Assembly (NCBI GenBank): GCA_036264135.1
Contig: DATARN010000171.1
Span: 1-64,000, forward strand
Direction: 5' to 3'
Origin: DATARN01 sp036264135
GTDB taxonomy: Bacteria; Actinomycetota; Acidimicrobiia; Acidimicrobiales; Palsa-688
DNA: 64,000 nucleotides
Below, piece by piece: positions 8,440 to 17,524 of this stretch (position 1 is the first letter of the stretch; the number at the start of each line of letters is the position of its first letter). The notes beneath the pieces were generated by a model. The model made no database searches. It was not told the DNA's origin and saw nothing but the letters and a program-made list of their open reading frames with translations. Made by a program: the position numbers and the translations under genes.

Positions 8440-8912
8440 GAAGGATCGGCGACCTTTCTGCCCGGCTCCCGGCCGTCCGGCTGGGGCTTGAGGGCGGGGT
8501 AGGCCAGTGTGGCGGACACGTATTTCGTCTCCCAGAACAGCAGCCCGAGGTGGGTGACGACGATGGTCAGGGCCAGCGGGACCACCACCACCCAGGGCTG
8601 GTGGATGACGGCCAGCACGGCGACGGTGACCAGCGCCAGGCGGGCCAGGTACCCGGCCATCACCGCGGTCATCATCACGACGAGGGAGATGCGGGCGGTC
8701 ACGGTCAAGATGGCCGCCGACAGGGCGAAGTTGGCGAGGACGACGACGATGGCGTAGCCGGCGGAGAGGGCGCCGTCGACACCCCAGATGAGGCCGGCGA
8801 CGAGCATGAGCACAGGGGCGACGGGGATGGCCCGCCGGATCATGTCCCGGGCGACCTGCTGCTCGACCGCGGGTCCGTCGAGGCGGGTGGTGAGGAGGCT
8901 CGGCTGCGTCAT
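8436..8912 (-). CDS. AtpI-like small membrane protein of the ATP synthase operon
   Basis: From ATG at 8912 the product has 158 residues with four hydrophobic segments (about 30-50, 55-75, 85-110, 115-135), the layout of the ATP synthase I family. The frame runs open further upstream, but the ATG is chosen because it overlaps the preceding stop as ATGA at 8909-8912. AtpI-like proteins are linked to assembly of the c ring or ion handling; the exact role here is inferred from position only. Confidence 0.8.
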   Translation of the reverse strand: MTQPSLLTTRLDGPAVEQQVARDMIRRAIPVAPVLMLVAGLIWGVDGALSAGYAIVVVLANFALSAAILTVTARISLVVMMTAVMAGYLARLALVTVAVLAVIHQPWVVVVPLALTIVVTHLGLLFWETKYVSATLAYPALKPQPDGREPGRKVADPS

Positions 8913-9220
8913 GCCGGGCGTGGGCCCTCGACCTTCTCGCCGCCGGGCGACGAGGCGGCCCGCACCAAGGCGGCCCGGCCCCACGGGGACTCGGCGTCGT
9001 GCTGCTTCATCCTGGCGTCGTAGGTGTAGTACATCTTGAGGAAGGTGGCGATGACTGCCAGCGCGAAGAGGACGATGGCCACCACGGGCACGGTGCCGAG
9101 GATCCGGTCGATCAGGTAGCCGAAGCCAGCGGCCACGAAGGGAGTCAGCGCCAGTTCCATGGCGTGGGTGTAACCGTCGTCGAAGCCTCGGTAGAGGTCG
9201 CGCTTATCGTCGGATGTCAT
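8909..9220 (-). CDS. AtpZ/AtpI-type putative FoF1 accessory membrane protein
   Basis: ATG at 9220 gives 103 residues with two membrane helices (about 18-38 and 46-68), the second followed by a charged tail KMYYTYDARMKQ. This pattern matches the small AtpZ-like family (putative F0F1-ATPase subunit) at the head of many atp operons. It is the first gene of the operon behind a candidate promoter at 9269-9298. The open frame continues upstream without coding character. Confidence 0.75.
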   Translation of the reverse strand: MTSDDKRDLYRGFDDGYTHAMELALTPFVAAGFGYLIDRILGTVPVVAIVLFALAVIATFLKMYYTYDARMKQHDAESPWGRAALVRAASSPGGEKVEGPRPA

Positions 9221-9268
9221 AAAGGTTTGGTGGTGCTCCGGCTCGATGGCCTGGAGCGACCGCTGGCG

Positions 9269-9298
9269 AATGTATGGAACCGGCGTCCGCCCCCGCAA
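9269..9298 (-). promoter_or_regulatory. candidate promoter of the ATP synthase operon
   Basis: On the minus strand TTGCGG (9293-9298) is followed after 18 bases by TACATT (9269-9274), a plausible -35/-10 pair. It would place transcription start about 40 bases before the first atp gene, in the 100-base gap after the wecA-like gene. This is a motif match only. Confidence 0.4.
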
Positions 9299-9320
9299 GT
9301 CCGGCCCGCCGCCGGTCCGT

Positions 9321-10553
9321 TCAGCGCCGCGCCGTGTCCTGCTCCTCCGCCGCGGCGCGGCCGCGGGAACCGCCGTTGCGGCGCCTTCCGGCCGGGGTGG
9401 CGGGCGGGGCCACCGCCACGGCCGCCGGCCGCGGCGGGGCGGCCGGGGCGCCGTCGGCGGGGGTGTCGCCACCGGCGCCGCCTCGCCGGCCCGACGGGGC
9501 GAAGACGGTGTAGAGGGCGACGCCGAGGGTCAGGGCGCCGAAGGGGATGGCGGCGTTGCCCTGGTTGTTGGAGAAGGTGGGGTACAGCACCAGGCCGGAC
9601 AGCAGGGCGGTCCAGGCCCACAGGATGGTCACCGACCGTCGCTGCCCGTGGCCGAGGCGCATGAGCCGGTGGTGGAGATGGTCCTTGTCGGGCTTGGTGG
9701 GGTTCCCGCGCCGCCCGGCCCGGCGGATGATGGCGAAGGCGGTATCGAGCATCGGAATGCCCAGGATGAAGAACGGGATGAAAATCGGCGCGAACGTGAA
9801 GTAGGTGCGGCCGCTGAAGGCGTTGTCGGTCTGGCCCACGACCGAAAGGGTCGACGCCGCCATGAGCAGGCCGAGCAGCATGGCCCCGGCGTCGCCCATG
9901 AAGATGCGGGCCGGGTGGAAGTTATGGGGCAGGAAGCCGAGGCAGAGCCCGAGGCAGATGATCGCCACCAGGAGGCCGGAGTTGTCGGCGCTGATGCTGC
10001 CCGCCTTCAGCAGCTGGTGGGAGTACACGAAGAACGTCCCGGACGCGATGGCCACGATCCCCGCCGCCAGACCGTCGAGGCCGTCGATGAGATTGACGGC
10101 GTTGGCCATGCCGACCACCCACAGGACGGTCATCAGCGGGGCGATGTCGGGCGAGAGCACCAGCGTGGTGCCCACGATGGGGAGCCGGAAGAACAACATG
10201 GTGATGCCCGCGAAATACAGGATGGTGCCCGCCAGCACCTGGGCCGCCACCTTGCCGGGCGGGCTGACCTCACGCAGGTCGTCGGCCAGACCGATGGCCA
10301 CCATCACCGCCGCCGCCAGGACCACGCCCAGGGGTTCGGAGTTGCCCCGGAAGACCGCCCGGAACTGGTGCAGGCGTGACGCCACGACCATGGCGGCGAG
10401 GAACGCCACGAACATGGCGGCCCCGCCGGTGGTGGCGGTCGGCCGGGTATGGACCCGACGCTCGTCGGGCATCACCAGGAAGGAGAACCGCACCGCCAGC
10501 CGGCGGGCCACGAACGTCAGGCCGAACGTGCCGCCTGCGGCGACCGCCAACAC
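9321..10553 (-). CDS. UDP-GlcNAc:undecaprenyl-phosphate GlcNAc-1-phosphate transferase family (WecA/TagO-like)
   Basis: This polytopic membrane protein (410 residues from GTG 10553, about ten helices) belongs to the MraY/WecA family. Diagnostic motifs are GLADDLREV, NAVNLIDGLDGLAAG and PHNFHPARIFMGDAGA, which hold the Mg-binding Asp residues. The enzyme moves a sugar-1-phosphate onto undecaprenyl phosphate and begins a cell-wall or surface glycan. The C-terminal 60 residues are Pro/Ala/Arg-rich and probably cytosolic and disordered. Downstream of glyA, as rfe is in mycobacteria. It could supply the lipid carrier for the glycan region at 32398-43383, which is inference. Confidence 0.88.
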   Translation of the reverse strand: MLAVAAGGTFGLTFVARRLAVRFSFLVMPDERRVHTRPTATTGGAAMFVAFLAAMVVASRLHQFRAVFRGNSEPLGVVLAAAVMVAIGLADDLREVSPPGKVAAQVLAGTILYFAGITMLFFRLPIVGTTLVLSPDIAPLMTVLWVVGMANAVNLIDGLDGLAAGIVAIASGTFFVYSHQLLKAGSISADNSGLLVAIICLGLCLGFLPHNFHPARIFMGDAGAMLLGLLMAASTLSVVGQTDNAFSGRTYFTFAPIFIPFFILGIPMLDTAFAIIRRAGRRGNPTKPDKDHLHHRLMRLGHGQRRSVTILWAWTALLSGLVLYPTFSNNQGNAAIPFGALTLGVALYTVFAPSGRRGGAGGDTPADGAPAAPPRPAAVAVAPPATPAGRRRNGGSRGRAAAEEQDTARR

Positions 10554-10598
10554 GAGGGCGTAGCCGCCATAGTCAGCGATGGTCCTGCCCCCCCGCCA

Positions 10599-11828
10599 TC
10601 AGAAGTCGGGATTGAACTTGCTGCACAGCGTGGCCACCTCGTCGCGCACCGCCGCCAGTTCCGCCTCGTTGCCCGGATCGCGCAGCACCCGGCCGACAAA
10701 GGCGGCGATCTCCGCCATCTCCGGCTCCGCCATCCCCGCCGTCGTCATGGCCGGCGTCCCGAGGCGGAGGCCACTGGTGACGAACGGCGAGCGGGGGTCG
10801 TTGGGGATGGTGTTCTTGTTGCAGGTGATCCCCGCCCGGTCCAGGGCCTCCTGGGCCGCCTTGCCGGTCAGGTCGGCGTCGAACGGCCGCAGGTCGACGA
10901 GCATCAGATGGTTGTCCGTCCCGCCCGAGACCATGCGGAAGCCCTCGGCCGTCAATGCCTCCGCCAGGGCGGCGGCGTTGGCGACCACCTGGGCGGCATA
11001 GTCCTGGAACGACGGCCGGAGGGCCTCCCCGAACGCCACCGCCTTGGCCGCGATCACATGCTCCAGCGGCCCCCCCTGCAGGCCGGGGAACACCGCCTTG
11101 TCGATGGCCGGCCCCAGGTCGGCCCGGGCCACGATGCAGCCGCCGCGGGGGCCGCGCAGCGTCTTGTGGGTGGTGAAGGTGACCACGTCGGCGACGCCGA
11201 CGGGGTTGGGGTGCACGCCGGCGGCGATGAGGCCGGCCACGTGGGCGGCGTCGAACAGGAACAGGGCCCCCACGTCGTCGGCGATGCGCCGGAAGGGCGC
11301 CGGGTCGATGAGGCGGGGGTAGGCGGTCGCCCCGGCCACGATCAGCTTGGGCCGGTGCTGGTGGGCCAGTTCCTCCACCTGCGACAGGTCGATGCGCTCG
11401 TCGCTTTCGGTGACGCCGTAGGCCACGAAGTGGTACAGCTTCCCGCTCAGGTTGACCGGCGCCCCGTGGGTCAGATGGCCCCCCTGGTCGAGTCGCATCC
11501 CGAGCACGGTGTCGCCCGGATCGAGCAGGGCGAGGTAGGCGGCGATGTTGGCGTTGGCCCCGGAGTGGGGCTGGACATTGGCGTGGTCGGCGCCGAACAG
11601 CTGGCAGCAGCGCCGGCGGGCCAGGTCCTCGGCCTCGTCGACGATCTGGTTGCCCCCGTAGTAGCGCTTGCCGGGATACCCCTCGGCGTACTTGTTGGTG
11701 AGCACCGAGCCGGTCGCTTCCCGCACCGCCCGGGAGGCGAAGTTCTCCGAGGCGATCAGCTGCAGCGTGGTGCGCTGGCGGATCTGCTCGCGTTCGATGA
11801 TGGAGAACAGCTCGTCGTCGCGGGGCAC
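10599..11828 (-). CDS. glyA: serine hydroxymethyltransferase
   Basis: The 409-residue PLP enzyme converts serine and tetrahydrofolate to glycine and methylene-tetrahydrofolate. The PLP lysine is in VTFTTHKTLRGPRGG, preceded by the LFLFDAAHVAGL Asp that contacts the cofactor ring. YAEGYPGKRYYGG is the usual N-terminal signature. It keeps its normal actinobacterial place between the threonylcarbamoyl-AMP synthase and the wecA-like gene. Confidence 0.97.
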   Translation of the reverse strand: MPRDDELFSIIEREQIRQRTTLQLIASENFASRAVREATGSVLTNKYAEGYPGKRYYGGNQIVDEAEDLARRRCCQLFGADHANVQPHSGANANIAAYLALLDPGDTVLGMRLDQGGHLTHGAPVNLSGKLYHFVAYGVTESDERIDLSQVEELAHQHRPKLIVAGATAYPRLIDPAPFRRIADDVGALFLFDAAHVAGLIAAGVHPNPVGVADVVTFTTHKTLRGPRGGCIVARADLGPAIDKAVFPGLQGGPLEHVIAAKAVAFGEALRPSFQDYAAQVVANAAALAEALTAEGFRMVSGGTDNHLMLVDLRPFDADLTGKAAQEALDRAGITCNKNTIPNDPRSPFVTSGLRLGTPAMTTAGMAEPEMAEIAAFVGRVLRDPGNEAELAAVRDEVATLCSKFNPDF

Positions 11829-11853
11829 CCGCCCATTCTAGGGGCGGTGCTCC

Positions 11854-12483
11854 TCACCCCCGAGCCGTCGCCAGCACCTCCGACCAGGGGACGGCCCCCT
11901 CCCGCAGCAGGCGAGGTTCGGCGCCGGTGCAGTCGACGACGGTGGACGGGCGGCCGGCGCAGGTGCCGCCGTCGAGGACGATGTCCAGCGTGTTCCCGCC
12001 CACCGCCTCGAGGACCTCGGCGGCGGTGGTGGCCGGCGGCGCGCCGTGGCGGTTGGCCGAGGTGGTGGCCAGGGGGCCGACATCGGCACACAAGGCCCGG
12101 GGGACGGGGTGGGCCGGGCAGCGCAGCCCGATCGTCTCGTCGTCCATCCCGAGGTCGGCGTTCAGGTCGGGGCGGCGGGGCAGGACGACCGTGAGGGCGC
12201 CCGGCCAGTAGCGGGCCATGAGCCGCTCGGCGGCGGCGGGGACGTTGGTGGCCAGTTCCCGGGCCTGGGCGACCGAGGCGACGAGCACCGGCAGCTCGAC
12301 CGACCGGGGCCGCCCCTTGAGCTTGAACAGGCGATCGGTGGCGCCGCCTCGGAAGGGATCGGCCGCCAGCCCGTACACCGTGTCGGTCGGCACCCCCGCC
12401 AGGCCCCCCGCCCGCAGGACGGCCGCCGCCGCCGCCAGCCCCGAAGGTGACGGCGGATCGCCGCGGACGTCGACGACAGCCAT
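11854..12483 (-). CDS. L-threonylcarbamoyladenylate synthase (Sua5/YrdC family)
   Basis: This is a YrdC-only protein of 209 residues, so it lacks the extra Sua5 C-terminal domain. GVPTDTVYGLAADP and KLKGRPRSVELPVLV are the substrate- and ATP-binding signatures, and TSANRHGAP is the conserved SAN motif. It makes the threonylcarbamoyl-AMP used for the t6A base at position 37 of ANN-decoding tRNAs. It follows prmC, as in mycobacteria. Confidence 0.93.
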   Translation of the reverse strand: MAVVDVRGDPPSPSGLAAAAAVLRAGGLAGVPTDTVYGLAADPFRGGATDRLFKLKGRPRSVELPVLVASVAQARELATNVPAAAERLMARYWPGALTVVLPRRPDLNADLGMDDETIGLRCPAHPVPRALCADVGPLATTSANRHGAPPATTAAEVLEAVGGNTLDIVLDGGTCAGRPSTVVDCTGAEPRLLREGAVPWSEVLATARG

Positions 12484-12501
12484 GGCCTCAACCTAAGGCA
12501 A

Positions 12502-13341
12502 TCACGGTCGGATGCGGGCCACCAGTGCTCGTTCCCGGCCCGACAGATCGGGTACGACCTGGGTCTCGTCGAAGCCGGCGGCCGTGGCCGCGGCCTGGGC
12601 GGCCGCCGCCTGGTGGGGTGCCAGTTCGACCACCAACGCCCCCGGCCGGGCCAGCCACCGCGGCGCCCCCTCCACGATCGTCCTGATGGCCTCGAGGCCG
12701 GTCGGACCCGCCTCCAGCGCCGAGACGGGCTCCCAGTCGGCGACAACGGCGGGCAGGGTGGCCATCTCGGCGCTCGACACGTACGGGGGATTCGACACGA
12801 TCAGCGAGACCGTGCCCGCCAGCTCGGCGGGTAGGGCGTCCCACCACGAGCCCTCGACCAGGCGCACCCTGGCGGCGCGTGATCCCCCGAGGCCGGCCAG
12901 GTTGGCCCGGGCGATGCGCAGCGCGTCCGCCGACGCGTCGGTGGCCCACACGGCCGCCGGCCGGCCTTCCGCCGCCAGCGACAGGGCGATGGCCCCCGAC
13001 CCTGTCCCGAGGTCCACCACCACCGCGTCCGGGCCCAGGTGCGACAGCTCGGAGAGCGCCACCGAGACCACCTGCTCGGTCTCCGGGCGGGGAATGAGCA
13101 CCCGCCGGTCGACGAGCAGGTCGAGCCGGCGAAAGCCCCAGCGGCCCACCACGTACTGCAACGGCTCCCCCGCCGCCCGGCGGTCCACCATCTGGTCGAA
13201 GTAGCGCGCCGCCCGTTCGCTTACCGGCTCGTCGAGCAGGAAGGGCCACGCCCCGGTGGCCGCCTCCTCGACGATGCGCCGAGCGTCGAGCCGGCAGTCC
13301 AGGCGCGCCGCCGCCTCCTGGTACCGCGCCCGCCAGGTCAC
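12502..13341 (-). CDS. prmC: release-factor glutamine methyltransferase
   Basis: The 279-residue Rossmann methyltransferase has the SAM site VVDLGTGSGAIALSLA and the catalytic SNPPYV motif. The N-terminal helical domain (about 1-80) contacts the release factor. It methylates the Gln of the GGQ motif in RF1 and RF2. The start is GTG at 13341, 13 bases after the prfA stop, which matches its substrate role. Confidence 0.95.
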   Translation of the reverse strand: MTWRARYQEAAARLDCRLDARRIVEEAATGAWPFLLDEPVSERAARYFDQMVDRRAAGEPLQYVVGRWGFRRLDLLVDRRVLIPRPETEQVVSVALSELSHLGPDAVVVDLGTGSGAIALSLAAEGRPAAVWATDASADALRIARANLAGLGGSRAARVRLVEGSWWDALPAELAGTVSLIVSNPPYVSSAEMATLPAVVADWEPVSALEAGPTGLEAIRTIVEGAPRWLARPGALVVELAPHQAAAAQAAATAAGFDETQVVPDLSGRERALVARIRP

Positions 13342-13354
13342 AATGCCGCCGGGG

Positions 13355-14431
13355 TTAGCTGCCGCCGGCCAGCTCGGAGCCCAGCTGGCGGGCCCGCTCG
13401 TCGGCGGCCAGGGCGTCGACGATCTCGTCGAGGTCGCCCAGCAGCACCCGGTCCAGCCGGTGAAGGGTCAGGCCGATGCGATGGTCCGTGATCCGGTTTT
13501 CCTTGAAGTTGTAGGTGCGGATCTTCTCCGACCGCCCGCCGCCTCCCACCTGGCTGCGCCGGGTTTGGCTCAGCTTCTCGTTCTGGCGGTCCTGCTCGGC
13601 CTTCAAGATGCGGGCTCGCAGGACCTGCATGGCCTTGGCCCGGTTCTGGATCTGGCTCTTCTCGTCCTGCATGGCCACCACCACGCCGGTGGGCAGGTGG
13701 GTGATGCGCACCGCCGAGTCGGTGGTGTTGACCGACTGCCCACCGGGCCCGGTCGAGCGGTACACGTCGATCTTGAGGTCCTTCTCCTCGATGTGCACGT
13801 CGATCTCCTCGGCCTCGGGCAGCACGGTGACCGTCGCCGACGAGGTGTGGACCCGCCCCTGCGACTCGGTCACCGGCACCCGCTGCACCCGGTGGACGCC
13901 GCCTTCGTACTTGAACCGGCTCCACGCCGCGTCGCCCTTGACCAGGAAGGTCACCTCGTTGAACCCTCCCATGTCCGAAGGGTCGCTGCCGAGCACCTCG
14001 ACCTTGAGGCCGTCGCGCTCGGCGAAGTGGAGGTACATCTCGAACAGGTCCTTGGCGAAGAGGTTGGCCTCCTCGCCCCCTTCGGCGCCGCGGATCTCGA
14101 TGATGACGTTCTTGCCGTCGTTGGCGTCCTTGGGGAGCAGCAGCATCTTGAGCTCCTCCTCGACCGCGGTGATGCGTTCCTCGGCGCTGTCCACCTCGGC
14201 GCGGAGCATCTCGCGGTCGTCGCCTTCGGCGTCCGGCAGCATCTCCTTGGCCGTCGTCAGGTCCTCGAGCGCCTGGCGGTAGACGTGGTGGGCGGCGACG
14301 ATCGGTTCCAGCGCCTTGTGGCGCCGGGAGGCGTCGCGCAGGGCTCGCTGGTCGGAAAGCACGGCGGGGTCCGACAACTGGCGGAGCACCGCGTCATATT
14401 CGTCTTCGAGACCCTGCAACCGTTCCCACAT
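13355..14431 (-). CDS. prfA: peptide chain release factor 1
   Basis: The 358-residue protein has the GPGGQSVNTTDSAVR loop that triggers peptide release. The RVPVTESQGRVHTSSA region marks RF1, with PVT at the codon-recognition tripeptide where E. coli has PAT. It reads UAA and UAG. Its neighbour prmC modifies the Gln of GGQ. Confidence 0.96.
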   Translation of the reverse strand: MWERLQGLEDEYDAVLRQLSDPAVLSDQRALRDASRRHKALEPIVAAHHVYRQALEDLTTAKEMLPDAEGDDREMLRAEVDSAEERITAVEEELKMLLLPKDANDGKNVIIEIRGAEGGEEANLFAKDLFEMYLHFAERDGLKVEVLGSDPSDMGGFNEVTFLVKGDAAWSRFKYEGGVHRVQRVPVTESQGRVHTSSATVTVLPEAEEIDVHIEEKDLKIDVYRSTGPGGQSVNTTDSAVRITHLPTGVVVAMQDEKSQIQNRAKAMQVLRARILKAEQDRQNEKLSQTRRSQVGGGGRSEKIRTYNFKENRITDHRIGLTLHRLDRVLLGDLDEIVDALAADERARQLGSELAGGS

Positions 14432-14437
14432 GGCGGT

Positions 14438-15457
14438 TTACAGGGTACCGGCCAGCCCCTTCCAGCCCGTGGGAACGGTGACGACCTCGGCGGCGGGGAC
14501 GACAAGCGAGGCGAGCTGCCGGGTTCGGGGATGAGCGTCGGCGGATGTCAGGGCGAGCAGCAGGCGGGAGGTGTCGAGTCCGGCGGCCCGCCGGCCGTCG
14601 GCGGCGGCGGGCACGAGGTCGAGGTCGATGCCGATCGAGGCGGCGACGACCACCGGCCGGTCGTCGCGGTCCATTCCCGCCGCCAGGGCCGCCCCGGGCG
14701 TGCGCAGATCGCCCCGGGGGACCGCCGGGGGCAGCGGCGCCAGCCAGGCGGCGCCGACCAGATCGGGCCGGGCCACGAGGACCGCCCGCAGCCAGCGTTC
14801 CCGGGCCAGGTTGTTGGCCAGGTGGGCCGAGCCGGCGGGCGTTCGGAACTGGCGGATGAGGGCCACCACCTCGGCCAGTTGCTCGGCGGGGTCGCGACCG
14901 GATTCGACTTCGCGGCGAGCCAGGCGGTCCTGGCTGCCGACGCCGACTTCCAGCCGCCCGGCGACGACCCGAGCCACTTCGAGGCCGAGCACCTCAGCGG
15001 TGAGCACGCCGAACTCGACGACCGGTTCGGCGCCGGCGCGGCGCATGGTGTCGGCGAAGGGCGCATCGTCAGGGTGGAGAGGCGCAGGAGGGGAAAAGGG
15101 GGCCGGTTCGACCGCCCGCAGGTCGCCCGACGCCACGTGCCACACGGACACGTTGAGGGCGAACGGCTCGGCCCGCCGGGAAAGCAGCCCGGCCGTGTCG
15201 GGCCGGGCATCGGTCAACAGGTGGATGTCTCCAGCCTGGTGGCGCAAGGCCCACGCCAGCACGCCACCGAGGCTGCGGTGCGTGGCGCCCTCAACGAGGA
15301 CGAACGCCGGCCCCCCGGGGGAGGCCGGCGTGAGGGCGGCGCCGCCGGGGAAGGTGGCGCTCGGCCCGATCGCGTCGGCGCCCCACCGCCGCCTCACCAG
15401 GGCGGCGAGCTTGGTGTGCAGGAGCGCATCCCGCGACGTGGTCGCGGGGCTGGTCAC
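14438..15457 (-). CDS. unknown protein between rpmE and prfA
   Basis: GTG at 15457 gives 339 residues; the frame is open further upstream but that part overlaps rpmE. It starts 15 bases after the rpmE stop and ends 7 bases before prfA, so it fits the operon. Composition is Ala/Arg-rich with alternating hydrophobic segments (for example AFVLVEGATHRSLGGVLAWA and RPVVVAASIGIDLDLVPAA) that suggest alternating strands and helices of a soluble alpha/beta fold. No family motif was recognised. It is not at this position in the mycobacterial order. The high coding consistency and tight spacing support a real gene. Confidence 0.75.
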   Translation of the reverse strand: MTSPATTSRDALLHTKLAALVRRRWGADAIGPSATFPGGAALTPASPGGPAFVLVEGATHRSLGGVLAWALRHQAGDIHLLTDARPDTAGLLSRRAEPFALNVSVWHVASGDLRAVEPAPFSPPAPLHPDDAPFADTMRRAGAEPVVEFGVLTAEVLGLEVARVVAGRLEVGVGSQDRLARREVESGRDPAEQLAEVVALIRQFRTPAGSAHLANNLARERWLRAVLVARPDLVGAAWLAPLPPAVPRGDLRTPGAALAAGMDRDDRPVVVAASIGIDLDLVPAAADGRRAAGLDTSRLLLALTSADAHPRTRQLASLVVPAAEVVTVPTGWKGLAGTL

Positions 15458-15471
15458 TTCACTGCCCAGGG

Positions 15472-15684
15472 TTACTTCTTGGCGGCCCGGCGCCCGTAAC
15501 GGCGCTCGAAGCGCTCCACCCGGCCACCGGTGTCGACCAGCTTCTGCTTTCCGGTGTAAAAGGGATGGCACATGTTGCACAGTTCGGTGTGCAACGTCTC
15601 CTTGGTGGAATGGGTGGTGAAGGTGCTGCCGCACGAGCACGTCGAAACGGCTTCGACATACCGAGGATGAATATCTGCTTTCAT
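15472..15684 (-). CDS. rpmE: 50S ribosomal protein L31
   Basis: The 70-residue protein has the zinc-type L31 cysteines: STCSCGSTF near residue 16 and CNMCHPFYTGKQK near residue 36. MKADIHPRY is the typical start and AGGAGCAG stands before the ATG. The zinc form is normally used when zinc is sufficient. It lies between rho and the unknown protein at 14438, directly downstream of rho as in mycobacteria. Confidence 0.97.
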   Translation of the reverse strand: MKADIHPRYVEAVSTCSCGSTFTTHSTKETLHTELCNMCHPFYTGKQKLVDTGGRVERFERRYGRRAAKK

Positions 15685-15700
15685 GGTCTGCTCCTGAAAC

Positions 15701-17524
15701 CTAAAGGGAGGGCGCCGGGGTCTTGGCGATCTCGGCGAGGAATTCGTCGTTGCTTTTGGTGGACTTGATCTTGTCCATGAGGAGTTGCAGGGCGGCGGCG
15801 TCGCTGCCGTCGGCGCCGAGGGCGTTCAGCACCCGGCGCAGCTTCCAGACCTGCTGCAACTGCTGCCGGTCGAACAACAGCTCCTCGTGCCGGGTCGAGC
15901 TGGCATTCACATCCAGCGCCGGATACAGGCGGCGCTCGGCCAGTTTGCGGTCGAGGCGCAGCTCCATATTGCCGGTCCCCTTGAACTCTTCGAAAATCAC
16001 CTCGTCCATCCGGCTCCCCGTCTCGACCAGGGCGGTCGCCAGGATGGTTAACGATCCGCCTTCCTCAATATTCCGGGCGGAACCGAAGAACTTCTTGGGC
16101 GGGTACAAGGCGCCGGTGTCGATGCCGCCGGACATGATCCGCCCCGTCGCCGGCTGGGCCAGGTTGTAGGCGCGGGCCAGGCGGGTGATGCCGTCGAGCA
16201 CGATCACCACGTCCTTGCCCAGCTCCACCAGCCGCTTGGCCCGCTCGATGGTGAGCTCGGCCACGTGGGTGTGCTCGTCGGCGGGGCGGTCGAAGGTCGA
16301 GGCGATGACCTCACCCTTGACCGAGCGTCGCATGTCGGTGACCTCCTCAGGGCGCTCGTCGACGAGGAGCACCATGAGGATGACCTCGGGGTTGTTGGCC
16401 TCGATGGAATGGGCGATCTGCTTCAGTACCGTCGTCTTTCCCGCCTTGGGCGGCGAGACGATCAAGCCCCGCTGGCCCTTGCCGATCGGCGACACCAGGT
16501 CGACGATGCGGGCGGTCAGGTTGGCCGAGTCACCGGGAACCTCGAGGCGCAACTTCGAGTCGGGGAAAAGCGGCGTCAGGTCCTCGAACCTGGGCCGGGA
16601 TCGGGCCTCTTCAGGCGGGAGGCCGCTGACGGTGTCGATCCGGAGCAGGGCGGGATACTTTTCCGCGCTGCTGGCGGGCCGGCACGCCCCGTCGATCTCG
16701 TCGCCCTTGCGCAGCGAGAAGCGGCGCACCTGGCTGATGGATACGTAGATGTCGTTGGCACTGGCCAGGTACCCCTTGGTACGGAGAAACCCGTAGCCCT
16801 CGTCCCGCAGGTCGAGGTACCCCTTGACGGGGATGGGTTCGCCGGCGTAGGGCGCCTCCCCCGGCTGGGCCTGCAGGTCCCGATCACCGCTCTGGGCCTG
16901 GGCGGGGCCCCGATCGGGCGTCCGCTCCCGGCCACGCCGGCGCCGGTTGCGCCGGTTGCCGACGTCACCGTCGAACCGGCTGGGCTGACCCTGGCCCGGC
17001 TGAGGTGCCTGCCCGTTGCCCGACGGGGCTGCCTGGCCCGACGACGGCCGGCCCGGGTAGGCCGTCGTGGTGGCATCCGTTGCCTCCCCCCGCCCGTTGG
17101 TGTGGGCCGTGGCGCCGTTGCCCGACGCCGGCTCGGCGTCACCGTCGCCGAAGAGCGTGGGGACCGGGGCTGGTGCCGGCGCCGTCTCGGCCGGCTCCGC
17201 AGACGTGATCGTCTCCGCCAAAGGTGGGGCGGGGACCGGCTCGTCGGGAGAGTGCTCCTCGGTGTCGGAGGCCTCGGCGCCCGACGCCGGGGCGTCGACC
17301 GGAGCGGCGGTGGCCTTGCGGGCGCGGGTCCGCCGGGGCCGGTCGCCGGCCGCGTCCGGCTCGGTCTCGTCCACCACGACGCCCGTCGCACGAAGGATCT
17401 GGGTGATCAGGTCGGACTTCCGGGCCCGGCTGCCGGGACTGGTGCCAAGCGCCTCGGCGATGGCGAAAAGCTCCTCGCGCTCCTTGGCCTCTAAGACCGA
17501 GCGCTCGAGTTGGGGCTCGCTCAT
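15701..17524 (-). CDS. rho: transcription termination factor Rho
   Basis: At 607 residues this is the long actinobacterial form. An N-terminal Rho-N/SAP-like helical domain (about 10-50) is followed by a low-complexity Ala/Pro/Asp then Arg-rich insertion (about 60-215, with NRRNRRRRGRE), the cold-shock-like RNA-binding domain (about 220-300) and the RecA-type ATPase (about 310-600) with PPKAGKTTVL and LLVDERPEEV. The hexamer loads on nascent RNA and stops RNA polymerase. GAGGT precedes the ATG. The long leader upstream may serve autoregulation. Confidence 0.97.
   Translation of the reverse strand: MSEPQLERSVLEAKEREELFAIAEALGTSPGSRARKSDLITQILRATGVVVDETEPDAAGDRPRRTRARKATAAPVDAPASGAEASDTEEHSPDEPVPAPPLAETITSAEPAETAPAPAPVPTLFGDGDAEPASGNGATAHTNGRGEATDATTTAYPGRPSSGQAAPSGNGQAPQPGQGQPSRFDGDVGNRRNRRRRGRERTPDRGPAQAQSGDRDLQAQPGEAPYAGEPIPVKGYLDLRDEGYGFLRTKGYLASANDIYVSISQVRRFSLRKGDEIDGACRPASSAEKYPALLRIDTVSGLPPEEARSRPRFEDLTPLFPDSKLRLEVPGDSANLTARIVDLVSPIGKGQRGLIVSPPKAGKTTVLKQIAHSIEANNPEVILMVLLVDERPEEVTDMRRSVKGEVIASTFDRPADEHTHVAELTIERAKRLVELGKDVVIVLDGITRLARAYNLAQPATGRIMSGGIDTGALYPPKKFFGSARNIEEGGSLTILATALVETGSRMDEVIFEEFKGTGNMELRLDRKLAERRLYPALDVNASSTRHEELLFDRQQLQQVWKLRRVLNALGADGSDAAALQLLMDKIKSTKSNDEFLAEIAKTPAPSL

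Noticed and set aside
13256..15499. 747-codon plus-strand open frame opposite prfA and its neighbour
   Set aside because: It mirrors prfA in an antisense frame; composition and lack of motifs show it is not a gene.
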